Below are positions 1 to 13,400 of a stretch of DNA of 64,000 nt, piece after piece (position 1 is the stretch's first letter; every line of letters starts with the position of its first letter). Made by a program: the position numbers and the translations under genes. Below the pieces are notes generated by a model that was not told the origin of the DNA, ran no database searches, and was given only the letters and a program-made list of their open reading frames with translations. The stretch is from Spirodela intermedia (taxonomy: Eukaryota; Streptophyta; Magnoliopsida; Alismatales; Araceae), in the NCBI GenBank assembly GCA_902729315.2, contig LR746267.1, forward strand, positions 191,001-255,000, in the 5' to 3' direction.

Positions 1-275
1 AAAGTTATTGGCAAACCCTCCAAGGAACTTTCAGTTTACTGGCACACATGGGTAGTGAATACGGGACCTCGCTACCCACCCAGATGTCCTACAGCCAGCA
101 GAACTATAAATGTGTTCTGTTGAAAGACTGGCTTACTATAGAAAACCTGACCATCATAAGTGAAAATTACATAAAGATAAAGACAGGTAGAATCCAGCAC
201 TCTACGTATATAGCGGAAATAATAAAATTCTCAATAAGTAGGAAAAAACAATGACTAAATAGGTTTCGACATTAC
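1..275 (-). other. AIR9 intron, cut by the window edge
   Basis: Sequence downstream of the exon ending at 276, whose donor reads gtaatg on the minus strand. No frame here continues the expected AIR9 sequence after the LRR cap, so the stretch is taken as intron 8. It is AT-rich and nothing else is recognisable in it. Confidence 0.7.
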
Positions 276-3200
276 CTCTATCATTAAACTTTTTGAGTGT
301 CGGACCAACAAGCAATATTGAAGCAGCTTCTAGATGTGGCATCTCAAGTATAGGATTCTCCTCAACTCGCAAATGCTGCATACATGTTGGAGAACAACAA
401 CTTAAAACAGGTTTTTGCCTGCATATTCTCGAGCAATGTAATATCACTGTTGCACCCAAACAAATGCAGGAAAGAAAAGGATGACAAACATATTGAATGG
501 AACACCTGGGTGACAAAGATAGATTCAAGGGTCATATGCTGAGAAGGTTTACGGGAAAAAATGGATCTAGGACGATTACAATGGAATTGTACAACAAAAT
601 CCTAGTACTTGCTTTTTAAGAGAAGAGGCGCATGCATAATGCAGTGCACGTTTTTCCTTCTTTTTGCTCGAGAAAAACATAAATAAATATGCACTGCATT
701 ATCCATAGTTGTCTAAATATGCACTGCATTATTACATAAAGATAAATATTACATAGTTGACACCATGTTTTTCTAGGACCAATCATAATTAATATAATAT
801 TCATGAATTTAAACTTCCCCATGATAAGAAATTTCAGACGGAGCAGTACAGCAATAAATATATTTCATAACTTTGAAGACGATGGTCAAGTCATCAACAT
901 GACCTCCTTACACGTAATAAATTAATAAAGATATTTCGCACGAAATAAAATAGACTCATTGTTGTCTCAAAAAACTAAACCATCAGACTAAATGCAAATG
1001 GAAAAGAGAACCACAGATGATGACAACAAGGAATCTAACCTCAAGAAGTGGTAAATGAGGAAATCCCTTCAGTGTAGATATTTTGTTTTTACTAGCAGCC
1101 AGCACCTGTTAAGGGTGACAAGAAATAAAGTAAATCAACTTTCAAGTGACAGAATAACAATCTAGAAGCAAAAGGTGGAGCAAGCCAAACCTGCAGGCGA
1201 GGTTGACTTGCCATGCAAAGGGATTTCAGCCTGTTTTGGGCGACAGAGAGAAACTGAAAGAGAATCGTTATAGAATAAATGCACTTGCCATTTTGGTGAC
1301 AGTCACTCAGGATGAAAACTATTAAAGGCAGAGCAGATGCACACACCTCCAAGTTTGGAAGCTCAGGGAGGCTTATAAGTGAAGTGATTTGATTTCCAGC
1401 AAGGTAGAGTTGCTGCATAATCAGCATTTACACCATAGAACATCCATGAAAAGTTAGAAGAGGATATAAGAAGATAAACACTTTTCCTACAACTCTATAA
1501 CGAAAAGGAGTAATATGCTGACCTGGAGGGCTTTACAATTTTCTAGAGGCTCAAATCCAGGTCCTTTGAAATCATTGAAACTCAAATCAAGTACCTGGAT
1601 GAAAGAATGACACTTTAAACTCAAGCTCATTCTCTGCGTCTACCTAATTCACTTGCATAAAGCCTTCAAAATAAATCTTAATAAATTGATACAATTGTTC
1701 TGAAAAAAATCATAAGAGTCGAGTACTATATGAAAAATTGAATACACTGAAAAATGTTAAATGTACCTTCACTCGCTTTAAAATCTCAACCCCCTCCAAA
1801 GATGACAAGAGATTATCCCTTAGATAAACAAACTGTAGAAAAAAATATAAGGCACATCCCACATAAGCTTTGACAAAGGCAGCACACAACCCGAAAATGG
1901 AATAGTTACATACTTTAAAGCAAGGAAAAATATAACCTACAACACGCAAGCAAAAATCACACAGTTTACAGAAAACAACAACATCAAGCATGAAAAGGCC
2001 AATCACACCCTGACGAATGGCACAAAACAAAAACATAAGTATGCAATTTCCTTTCCCAGCCATGGGGAAATCATGGGGAAGTGTCTAATACAAAATGAGA
2101 ATCCAAACAACCATGGTTTTGGTTCGGGCTGATCCATGGAAATCGATTAGAGTTTTGGACTTCCCAAGCCACATTTCACAAGGGGATCAGCTAAGTCACC
2201 TACCCCATGGCCAGCTCAGTCTACAGAGACGATTGCCTCCTAATTGAAACAACTCATTCAACAAATTAGCCTGGCCTTCAGTGACACCCATGATATGTCT
2301 AGTGAGTCACTGTGGTACCGTCTGATGACAAAAAAAAGTTCAAAAATAGAAAAACCAATCATTTTTAAGGTTAAGGATATATTTACAGTTTTGTATTAAG
2401 AAGGCAAGCATAAAAAAAGGCTAGTACTGAGGATTTAAGCTCGCAAAAAAAGTCCCTCCTATTCCCAACGTAGTCTCCTGATCCTTCTTATTCTTATTAC
2501 TTCCTTTCACCTTTTTTCTTCATTAGTTCCATGTATTTGGAAATCCATGAAAAAAATACATTAAAAACATGAACTTCAGAACTATTCCCTTTTGACTCGT
2601 GCAACCACCATAAGCGGAGTAAACAAGGTAGCAACCCATTTACTTTCTCAGGTTTTTAGAAAGACACCAACTTCAACGAAGCCAACCCTGACAAGTACGA
2701 AGCAACCAAGTGTTCTTCACGCCTACCTTTTACAAGATAACTACATTTTTATCTTCAATTCCATACTTCAAACTCAACAATCGTTTTCGTAAAACTAATC
2801 AGGTGTCTATATTACGCATTCATTGGAGAATTTGAAGGGTGGCGACACTCAAGCAGGATCCCAAACTTGGAACCATATGCTTCTTTTGAGCTAGCAAGTA
2901 TTGTCAACAAGTTAATATCTACAAAAATATACCACATCTCCAAAGGCACGATTATTTTCCTAAATAACATGAAAACGTGTGTATACCAGCATATATGAGA
3001 AATCCCATAATAGTTGCGATTCGTTTGTAGATTTACGTCATTGTATGTCCCATGCACATAAAAATAAATCACGATTTTTTCTATAATTTTACATCATTAT
3101 GAACCACATAAAAAACCTAATTACACTTCATTGGACACAAAACAGCATGATTACAATTCAAATAGCTGGCAAATAAAGGATGTCTCGTTTGAGGTGTGAG

Positions 3201-4683
3201 TACCATCATCAATGAATAGACTGCTGTGGTCAGTGCTAGAGATGAATTAACAACGAGAAGCTAAAACACAAATAAAGAGTTGGCAAATTGTTCCATTTTT
3301 CTGTAATGACAGGGTGAACTCTAATTCAAGCATCCCACGAGACCATAAACCTTGGATCAGGAAGCACCATTTGGGGGTACGCTCCCATGTTTTAGAATAA
3401 CGCCATAGAATGCATGCTAAAGAGAGGGAGCGGAAGCGTCAAAGGCGCATTCGCCTTCACAGGGATGGCACATATGCAAAAGTTGAGTCTGAACTTCTTA
3501 TTTGACTGCTTACGTCAGATGCATAAATATCTCGTGAACTACAACTAATGACGAATATGATACCTTACCTCTAAATTTGGAGACAAGTTCAACCCACTGG
3601 AATTGAGACTTCGAATTCGATGGCCTCTTAGATCCAGCCTCTGAAAAAGTACGTAATTATATCAAAATAAAGAGGAATTGTGATACTTCGTCAATGACTG
3701 TCATCAATTTTATTTCTCAGGATGCAAAACATTGATTATCAGGGTTATATTTCCCCACAAAAATGTAAGTCCGACAACAAAGCGCGCCATATCATCAATA
3801 AAAAACCAGCAGGAGATACATAAGATCATAAAAAGCGGCAAGGAACTGAAGAGAAGGATATCATTTAAAATTTGACGCAATAACTGAGGCATACCAGATC
3901 ATCGCCAGATTTAACCTCCACCTGAGGAAGCATGATGAAATGAGAATCTGAACTCTGTGAAGGGGAGGATTTCTTCTGCCCTGACAAAGAACCTTTGTCC
4001 ACTGACCCGACTTTTGCACCACCAGTAATTGATGGCGAACGAGCTGATGGAGAAGAAGCTTTAGAGGATGAGGTTCCATTACGTAGACTGGCATGCCCAT
4101 GATTACCGCTTGATGGCGATGATGGGATCTTTTTCGAAGCTGAGAAAGGCAATGACGGCTTGATCGAGGCCTTCCGAGCAGAATCCGTCTTGCTGTTTTC
4201 TGGCTTTGCAGACAAACGTGACGCTGATACGGTCGTCTTTTTAACTTCCGGAGCTGATATCCTCGAACTCACCGAGGGCAATGAAGACCGTCGGCTCACG
4301 GCGGTCGGTGTCTTTGGTGGTTCCGATACAGATGGAGTAACCTTTTTCCCAGCAAATGAAGCAGCACCATCCAGTCGTTTGGGAAGAGCAGTGCCAGGCT
4401 GCCTCTCTGGCAACCCACCAGTGCTGTTTCTTCTCTTCAGCAGAGGTGAACCTGGATTGACAGGTGAAGATTTGGTCGCGGCAGCTCTAACCCTAGTCGA
4501 GCTTAAATCAGATGCCTCGGCATTCTTCCTAGTCGATGAAAATGTCGGCCGCGTAAAATCACGTTTAGCAGGCTTTGATGGCTTCTTCACACTTTCCCCT
4601 GTGGCAACCTCTGGGGACTCCTCCGCGACCAACGACGACTGCTGCGTATCAACCGATGCTTCACTAAGAGTACTAGCTTCCAT
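276..4683 (-). CDS. AIR9: AIR9-like microtubule-associated protein, 5' part (3' end beyond window)
   Basis: N-terminal 431 residues of an AIR9-type protein, which in Arabidopsis decorates cortical microtubules, the preprophase band and the phragmoplast. Exons read (minus): 3895-4683, 3569-3640, 1767-1832, 1523-1594, 1347-1412, 1191-1253, 1040-1105, 276-375; all have GT/AG borders and keep phase. Exon 1 (263 aa) is a basic, Ser/Pro-rich, low-complexity region typical of the AIR9 microtubule-binding N-terminus. Exons 2-7 are leucine-rich repeats (DLRGHRIRSL, FVYLRDNLLSSLEG, LDLSFNDFKGPGFEPL, QLYLAGNQITSL, FLSVAQNRLKSL, VLAASKNKISTLKG). Exon 8 ends in the LRR cap (HLEAASILLVGPTLKKFNDR). The A9 repeats that follow in full-length AIR9 are not in the window. 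The start chosen is the ATG at 4683 (MEASTLSEAS); the frame upstream offers only a TTG. Identification is by recalled family sequence and is firm. Confidence 0.93.
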
Positions 4684-5324
4684 CTCCACCACGCGCAAAT
4701 GTCGCCACTCGAGTCAACTCAATAAGAGAAGGAGATTACTCAGTCCAGAGTAAGCAATCTCCGAGGAAAATACGACGACCGACCGAAGGACGCCGACCAC
4801 GAAATACTAAGTCAGAGCAAGCCAGGTTCCAAACAGGACCACCCCATGGGAACTCCAAAGTCCCCACACTCTTTAAGGAAGACTGGAATAGAAGAGGAGC
4901 CTCCGGAGCACGCCAACCAAATATGGCTCCACTGTAACTCAACGAGAAGAGAACCAGCTACGATCCGGCCAAATTCTCGCAGAGATCTGGAATACCTCCT
5001 AGTTACAGGTGCAATGCAGGTCCCGCTGCAGCCGCGCCGGAGATCGAACTGTCCACGGCCCCTCAGCTCCACATCCAACCAAGAGATTCCCTTATTTCGC
5101 ACAGTCGCAGTCGCACTGGTCCAACCCGACAAGAGCGCTAGATCTCCGCCTGCTTCAGGCGCCTAATCCTGCCCGAAGGAGAAGGCCCCCCTGCTCCTAG
5201 GGTTCTGGCGGGGTCACCGAGGAGGGCCGCGAGAGGGAATGCGGAGCTGTTTCCGTCGGTTACATGACGGCCGAGGCTCTCGGCCGAAGAAGAAAGATAC
5301 AGAGCAACTGAAGAGAGGGAAAGA

Positions 5325-5355
<31 letters not shown>

Positions 5356-6010
5356 TGGAAGGCCCCGGGGGGGGGGAGTGGGGGAGAGAGAGTGTGGTCA
5401 AAATAAATAAAACAGCGAATCAAAATCGAAGAAATTTTGCCAGAACAGAGCGGGCCCCGCACGGATGCGATGACGAAAATGCCCATGCACTTATCCCGGT
5501 CAAAAGGCGAGATCTTACCCGATCCCAACCGTTCATCACACCAAGTTTCTCGTGATGAATCGCCCCATGTGAGTGGAGAGGGCAGAGCTGAGAAGTGGGT
5601 AATCCCCACTTTTGGGAAGCGGTTAAGCCCCCCCGCAGAGCATGGTCAACAATCCCCGGGGCGAGGCTATTTCCGTCATTAGTCCGTCAAGTTCCCTGCT
5701 TCCCACGTTCCACCAGATGCCGTTAAAAAGCGAGGAGTTTTGTGTGGGCCCCAACGACCGACTATCCGCCGCCGCTGAGCTCATCCGGACGGATCCGGCC
5801 GGGCCCACCGTCGAGCCTTCCCTTGCGCTTATTGGGCCTGCCCTTGGGATTAATCCTCGCCCACAGAGAGATCAACGGGGCCCACATCCACCCAGTCAGA
5901 AGGCCCATTAGGTACGACCGACCCATCAGGCATCTTCCTTAATGATTAGTCCAGCTGTTAGGGTCGAATCCCATTTACACGTCAACATCAAACGACTCAT
6001 ACGGATACCT

Positions 6011-6047
<37 letters not shown>

Positions 6048-6375
6048 ACGTGGCTGCCCCGGAAGAACAGCAGGCCCAAATAGTCGACGGGCATCACCGT
6101 GATTAATGGGCTGGGCCTACATAAGAAACAAGTCAGCCCCACGGGCCGGGCCGGGCCAGACCCGAGGGAATTGGAAGGGGGGAGCTCAAAAGTCAACGTA
6201 CGAATGAAGCAGAGGATAATAAGAATTACAGAGAAAATGAATGGGCAGGCAACAGAACCCCCGAAGAAACGTCTGGTCTGGTCTGGTCTGGTCTGATCTC
6301 GTCAGACAGCAAAAAAACAAGACGACGAGCCCATCGCTCACTGCCAATGAATCTTCAAAGAGTAAGCAATACAAG

Positions 6376-6411
<36 letters not shown>

Positions 6412-6592
6412 GAGAGTACTACTGCTACTATCATCAATGGAGGGAGGGAGGGAGGGGCGGAGATGGCCAGAGGGCTAGAAAGGCCGCCCCCCCTTCTCTC
6501 TCTCCCTCTCTCTCTCTCTCTTGTCCCCCCCTTCTCTCTCTGTACAGCGCGAGCAGCCACGGATGGTGAAAGAATAATATCAGCATTACCGT

Positions 6593-6624
<32 letters not shown>

Positions 6625-6749
6625 AGAGAGCCCTTGTTCCTGATGTACAAGGCTCTTTCTTCTTCTTCTTCTTCTTCATGTTACACGGGAAGGAAGCCCA
6701 CGTCCTGCGTCAAAAGGACAGATTATTTCCACTTCCACGGCAGAGATCG
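4684..6749. other. AIR9 5' flank and SAPS gene 3' flank
   Basis: About 2 kb between two minus-strand genes. It holds (GA)n runs on the plus strand at about 5325-5350, 6013-6045, 6381-6408 and 6593-6618. There is also a four-unit GTCTG run near 6270-6290, short poly-purine tracts and scattered GGGCC words. The AIR9 leader and promoter must lie at its left end and the SAPS 3' UTR at its right end, but no TATA box or polyadenylation signal could be fixed. Open frames here are repeat-driven (SLSLSL-type) and not credible genes. Confidence 0.6.
5325..5350. repeat. (GA)n microsatellite in the AIR9 5' flank
   Basis: Uninterrupted GA dinucleotides on the plus strand, hence CT on the AIR9 sense strand, about 640 bp upstream of the AIR9 ATG. 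Such tracts are potential binding sites of plant GAGA-binding BBR/BPC factors; no binding is shown here. Confidence 0.9.
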
Positions 6750-7422
6750 TCACTCCTCCGCCTCATCCCCTGCCTTCTTGGCGGCGCTCCCGCTGCCCTC
6801 GGCTCGTGGCGCCGCCTCAGTCTCCCTCTTCTTCTCCTCGGTGGAGTCCCCACCGCTGGGCGGAGACTCCGGCGAGCCCTGGTCATCGCCGCCGCTGCTG
6901 GCTCCGGGCAGGCTCTCGGTAGCAGCTGGTTTGGTGGCCCCATCGTCATTACCTGATGAAGGAGAAGAAGGTGGGGAAATTTCAGGCGGCGCCGCCTCAT
7001 TGTCGTCCGCCGGTGCCGGTGCCGCCACCTTTGGAGGAGCCGGTGGGTCCTTCTCCGGCAGCCCAGCAAGGTTCGACGTCTCCCTCCACTCGACCCATTC
7101 GGCCAGTTTTCCATCTTCGGCGAGGAGAGCAGGCCGTGAATCGTCTTCTTCTCCGGCCTCCTCCTCGGCGATCCCATTCTCCAGAGTGGCAGCGGCCAAT
7201 GAGCCCGGCTGCGGCGGCTGCAGCACGGAGGTCGCCGTGTCAGCGAGGGCCGCCGCGGCAGCGTCATCTTCACCGCCAACGTCTCCCTCGCCGGGGCTCG
7301 GAGACGGGGCGCCGAGTGTGATGGTCGCTTGTTCATGGACGGCCCGGTCGTCTTCAAAGGTGAACCAGTTGGAGTTGGTGAAGAGAGACCCGCTGCAAGA
7401 CGAACCTTTCTCAGTAGAGACA

Positions 7423-7465
<43 letters not shown>

Positions 7466-10400
7466 AGGAGGAGAGAGAAACAAGGGTGAGTAACCTGTCT
7501 TGGTGGTCGTCTCTCAGACGCAAGGAAGAGATGATAACCTCCGCGGACTCATCGTCGAAGTAGACATCCTGCAGGCCCAGCAGTGAGGAGAGAGAGGGGA
7601 AGTGGTGTGGGTACAGATAGATGGGCAACATAGATTATCGACAGGAAGGGGGAGGGATTGGGCAGGGCACAGATACCTCGTCGTCTCTCTCGAGTGGGCC
7701 ATGTCCCTGCATGAAGAACGCTGATCCTTCAGTATCTGACAGGCCTCCCTGCATCACATCGCCATGGAAAGGAAGAGAGAATACCTCCATGTCGTCGTTG
7801 CTGTAGATGTCGTAGCGGAAGGCCTGGCTCAAGTTGTTCGCCAGAGTCGCAACGTCGTAGTCTCTGTCTCTGGGGTCCTCGTCGTCGCTGTCTCTGTTGC
7901 GGTCCTGCAGTGCCGACGGACGGCTGCGCAAGGAAGAGCACATGAACGACGGCAGAACAAGTGAGGAGGATGGGAGGAAGAGTGACCAAAACTGAAAGAA
8001 AACACATGAATTTCCCGAATTTTCTTTACCCAAATATATATTTATATATACTATAATGTATTTACATGTATCAGTGCTAATGAAGTAATCTACGTGTATA
8101 TATGTATATATATTTTTAAATATATAAAGATATGGATAAATCTATGTGTATCACAGTGCTCATGAGTAAGTGATACAGTTTCATGGAGAAGTATCATGTG
8201 TTTTGGAGTTGAAGGTTTTTATCTATCCAATGTGATCCAAGAAACAGGGGAAAAAATATTTCACAAACCTTCTATAGAAGCATACTAACACAAGATTATG
8301 ATCCAAAGTCTCGCCAAAAATAATAATAATAATAAGTAAAAGAGGCCACCACAGATCTTCACCGCTTCCAGCAATTGCTCTGTCGATGATATTTCGGATA
8401 GGGGACTAACCACCAAATAGATTCAATGGACATGGAGGTTGCTGTGGAGAATGTCATGAATGTCTATAGAACAGTCAGCTGGAACTTCAGATATTCCAAA
8501 GCATTCAAGCTTGTCGAGCTTCAATTCTGAGTTCTATCTGAAGGAACTTAACGTTGACCAGTTCAAAATTAGATGATCCTGCCTCAAAGTTTTTTTACTA
8601 ACCGAGCATTTCTGCCATCCGAGTCTCAAAATTAAACCCAAGTTTGTGGGAAAGGTTTGGTAAGGAAACCAGTTGACATGTAAATTGGATAATCAGATAG
8701 CAATCACATGCTGCGAGATGTACAATGAGATTTAAACATCGGTATCAACTGGATTTCTGTAGACTGATCTTGCTTCGCATTGGGCATTCTGATGACCTCC
8801 TGTCAACGATTCAACTAAAAGGCATACTACTTGATGGAATCTACTATAATGCTCTTGTTTTAAAAAAAAAATTAAAAAAAAAAAAAGCAGGCTCATTTCG
8901 CCTCACAAGAACATAAAAAAGTTTGGGGTCTTTACTCGAGTTCCAGAGTATACAAGAACATGTCATGATCTATCAGAAGATTCTTTGTATTTCGGAAGAC
9001 AGCTCAACTAAAAAGTAGGAGCCAAAAAATAATAATAATTTTACAATCACATAAGCATCATCCGAAGAAAATAATAGAGAGGAAATGTAATATTGCGAGA
9101 AAAATCAGGGGGAAAAAACTTACCCACAGTTCCATTGGTAGACATTTTCCACAGCATTGCGGTTCAGTAAGACATTGGTATGCCAGTCAGTCCATTCACC
9201 ATTATCCTGACGAATAATGCACTGTTCACTTGAACCATCCCAAAAATGGAAAAGATGTCTACTAAGAAAGTTCGATTTATTATTTTTTTCATGCTTTAAC
9301 TTTGATTTATAAAAAAAATAAGTAATTAATATCTACACCAGTAAAGAAAATGCAAAGAGCCCACAATAGATTTTTTCAAAAAAAAAAAAAAACCAGAACG
9401 ACAGGGATATTTTCTTATAGATCATAAGTGATTTGATAATACGAATGCAGCAAATAATTCAGAAGCTTAAGAAGATAAATTGAAACTGCTACTAACAAAG
9501 TTTCTCACATGCCAACAGGTTATCGAACTTTAATAGAAAGCTGTTCATGGTGAAAAGCATTCTAGAATCGCCATGGAAAGAACAAGACATTTCAGTAAGT
9601 CTAACTATATAAATAAAAAGAATGTATATAACAACAAAAACCCATGATTCAATTTTCCTGACCATACGTAACATTTAAAATTGGTGCCACGAAAGAACAG
9701 AATACAACGATACACTAGTATCCAAGATTCGTAGAAGAAGAAATCAGCAATAAACCTGCAAATGTGCTTGTATAATACTGTTGTTGCTCTCCATCTGAAT
9801 AAGCTTGTTTGCTATGCGGGTTATATGCCCAATATTGCCAGTTCTTGGTGAAGATCTTCCTTCTGCGGACTTTGTTGGCTACATAAAGGAGACTCGCATT
9901 TCTAAGCTTTCAGAAGCTCAGCATACGAAATACTCGGAGAAAGCTACACATAAAAATAAAAGCGCTGAAAGTAATCCTGACAGTGAAGAGAATTACCCCA
10001 TTAGAATCTGCTGCTAATGTGACATTCTTCTCAGCTTCAAGGATTTTACGAATGATGCCACATTCCTTAAGGAGATGCTCAAGAAGTGAACTTCTCTTGC
10101 TCTCTAAACAAGAGACTATAATGTTCTCCACATGGTGATGCAAAAAGTTGTTAAATGGGTACCTACAATCATCACCAGACGTATATTGTAATAGACTGGA
10201 ACTCAATCAAAGGAATTTTACCAGAAAAATAGAGTAACTTACTCAAAAAACAAATCCAGGATGCATTTGATGGCTCCTAAGTCAATCAACGCCTTCTCAG
10301 CAGCTTCACTGCCGGTCGTCAATAAAACAGCTATGAACTCAACAACCTGAAAAAACGTACAGAACAAGATTCCATAACTGTTAACTTCCCCGTACAAGGA

Positions 10401-13400
10401 AATGACCATTTCCAAGAGACCTAGAAAAAACCATTAGATTAAGCCTAGAAGACTGTACCCCGATGCAACCGTATAACATGATGATTAATAATTATTACAG
10501 AAATGCAGCAGGAGATTTATTTCTAAAACACTTTGTTTTACAACGAAATAATCCGAATCCTTTTTTAGATTCAGTTCAGGTATTAATCTTTTGGACACAT
10601 AATACATAACATCAACCAAAGTTAGAATCACGCGTGTTAGGAATCATGTTTTTCTTTTAAAAAGAAAACATGATTCCTAACAGAAGATGCCATAATCCAC
10701 TTTTAACTAGAGAAACTATCCAACTATTATCAGGTAAAAACTTCCAGTAATCAATGAATAGCCATGTACTTCATTCAGGTAAACTGTATGAGATAGGTAC
10801 CTTCAAGCGGTGCTTTCCTAGAGGAGGTTGCAAGCTTCCATACGTAGTAGGTAAAACACTTTCAGGAGAAGAAATATCCAACAACTTCAGCAGTTCACCT
10901 GGCATATGAGAAGATCGTAAAAGTTTCCTAAGTACTGCCCTCGAAAGAAAAGAAATGATCCACTTATTATCCAAAAGGGAATAGCCAACAAGAGATCAGT
11001 AATTAAATAAACTACTTAAAAATAAAACAGGATGACTTTTGTAAACACAAATAGACCTGCCAATGGACCAAGATGTTGAGACAACATTATTAATGACATA
11101 ATGTATATCACATGGGATGGCAAGAACTTTTGATTCTATAACGATGTCTCTTCTACACAAACATATATATGAAAAAAAAAAAAGTGATGTTTAACTACTT
11201 TCATCAAATTAAATGGCTCAAGATGTAGAATAGGAGGGGAAGCTATGAAGATCCCAAATGGCACAGTCCAGAAAACCCCATAGGTTGACTCGAGGAAAAG
11301 TCCAGATGTGTAACCCAGAAGGAACCAAAAGCTTGCAAAGTGGAAGGACTCAAATATTGCAAGGCCTGAAGAGCTTTAATTTAGCGAGTCTAGTTATTGT
11401 TTTCCTATTTCTAGCGTATACTTCACTTAACAGTTTTTTTTTTATCAGATTCCACTCAATCAAGGATATAGGAAAAATCGTGATCTCAATCTAGTCAGAA
11501 AATCCAGGCCCAAGACTACGATCTCTGCTTCCATGAGACACCTGATCTTCAAAAGCGATCTTGAACCTCTTCCAGTGCCTCCAAAATCGTCTCAGAATAA
11601 GCAATTCCTTAGCATGTAATACATGCTCAATAAATTACTGCATTTCAATTACGGTTCAATGTGTCATCATAGAGGATGAAAAAAATAGATGGTTACCAGC
11701 ATGTATAATAAAAATACGAGAAAATGGCTTTCGGCCAGTAGGAAATAAGAAATCAAAAACAGATGATAGAAAGCCATAGCATGAACGTAAGCAACAGCAA
11801 TACAGCAAAGCAGGAAATAATGAGTGAAGCAAGAACCTACCAATATTCTCAAGCATGCCATCAACCATCTCCGGATTAGCAGATACTGATGATCCGTAAC
11901 TCATATAATTTCGATATGAATGATACGACGTTGATAATAACCTCTTAGGGTCTACCAGTGAAATGCACACAGTCAATGAATGAACCAATACCGATTTTGG
12001 TCTTGATCCTTCCAATGCATGACGAAACAACCTCCCCACAAAGCTGAAACATGGTTAAATAATAGTTACTAGAAATTCATGAATATAAATGGCTGGGTGT
12101 AGCAAAACGAGCTAATATGCATCACATATAAAAGAAAAGCACCTCGGGCTAGAAATTTTCGCAGCAAGCCCCGGAGGGGCGTAGCGAGTTATGGCACACA
12201 AAGTTTCTGCCGCATTTGCATGTACTTCAGGACAATCCTACAGGCAGTTACCAACAAGATAAATATTTTATTTATTTTTCCAAAAATATATAATGATGAA
12301 AAGGATCATGATATTTAAGTAATGACTAATGGATCTAGAGCATTAAATCCAAAACAAGAGCATTATGTTTCATTAATAACTAAAATATCTGGAGCATAGC
12401 TCCCAAACAAGAGCATTACTACGTAACGCAGACAATATGATTGAAGACAAAGAATATGGCATTTAAGAATGGCCAAGCTGGACATAAATTCTAAGAATGT
12501 TTCAACCTGCAGTCTCAGTATATTGACAGCGTCACCAAGTCATGCCCTTCCTTGCCTGCTCAACGACGAGCTGAACAATCACCTCGTCCTCCTACCATAG
12601 CTTAACTTCCTAAGCCAAGCCTTGGCAAATAATAACCTTTGTTTCCACAGTATAAGAAAAATTGCAAAAGTTAATGTTTGTGAGCCTTTTTTCAGCGGGA
12701 CAATAACAGGTTTTGCTTTGGAAGGGTTGCTGCAACTGTTCTATATTAAAATAAAATAGATGCTGATGTACATCTTTTCAGATTTCCACTGTGAACCTTT
12801 GGAGTCTAAGTTTCTACAAATCCTACAGATTTACATGGAAGAAATTGCTAATAATACCCGCATCAGAACATTTATTGTTCATAATATGTTAAAATAACAT
12901 TCGTTTGCAGTGGATAGCCCCAACTACGAGTAGCATAATAAACGATAACGTTTGTTCGATAAAATCATCACATTAAAGCAAATCGAAATGAAACAAAAAA
13001 TTAGACTAAGACTGAATCAGAAGGAATGCCAGTAACACTCACCGATGAGCTGAACTTATCAACAATCATCTCCAACACATCTGTGCTCTCTAACCATTGC
13101 ATTGCATCCATATAGTTGGAATACATATGTTCATCAGCACCAATTAACCGAATCAGAACCTATAGGAAAAATATTGCCATTTGGTTACCAAACTGCAGAG
13201 TTCATAGGACAAAACAACCTTTTCAAAAAGGAAATAATGACAAAATTTACATGATCAGAACAATCCAACAGTCTTTTTAAAAAAACAGGGCGGAGACAGA
13301 CTTCAAAATAAGATTTTTCTGATGACAGTGACAAAAAAATCACAGCCCAACTAGCTTTCGTAAATTAGGCAAAATTCTGAGCTCCAGATGAAGGAAAGCG

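Noticed and set aside
4160-4753. 197-codon plus-strand frame opposite AIR9 exon 1
   Set aside because: Antisense shadow of a low-complexity Ser/Pro-rich exon; the AIR9 reading is supported by family sequence and splice sites.
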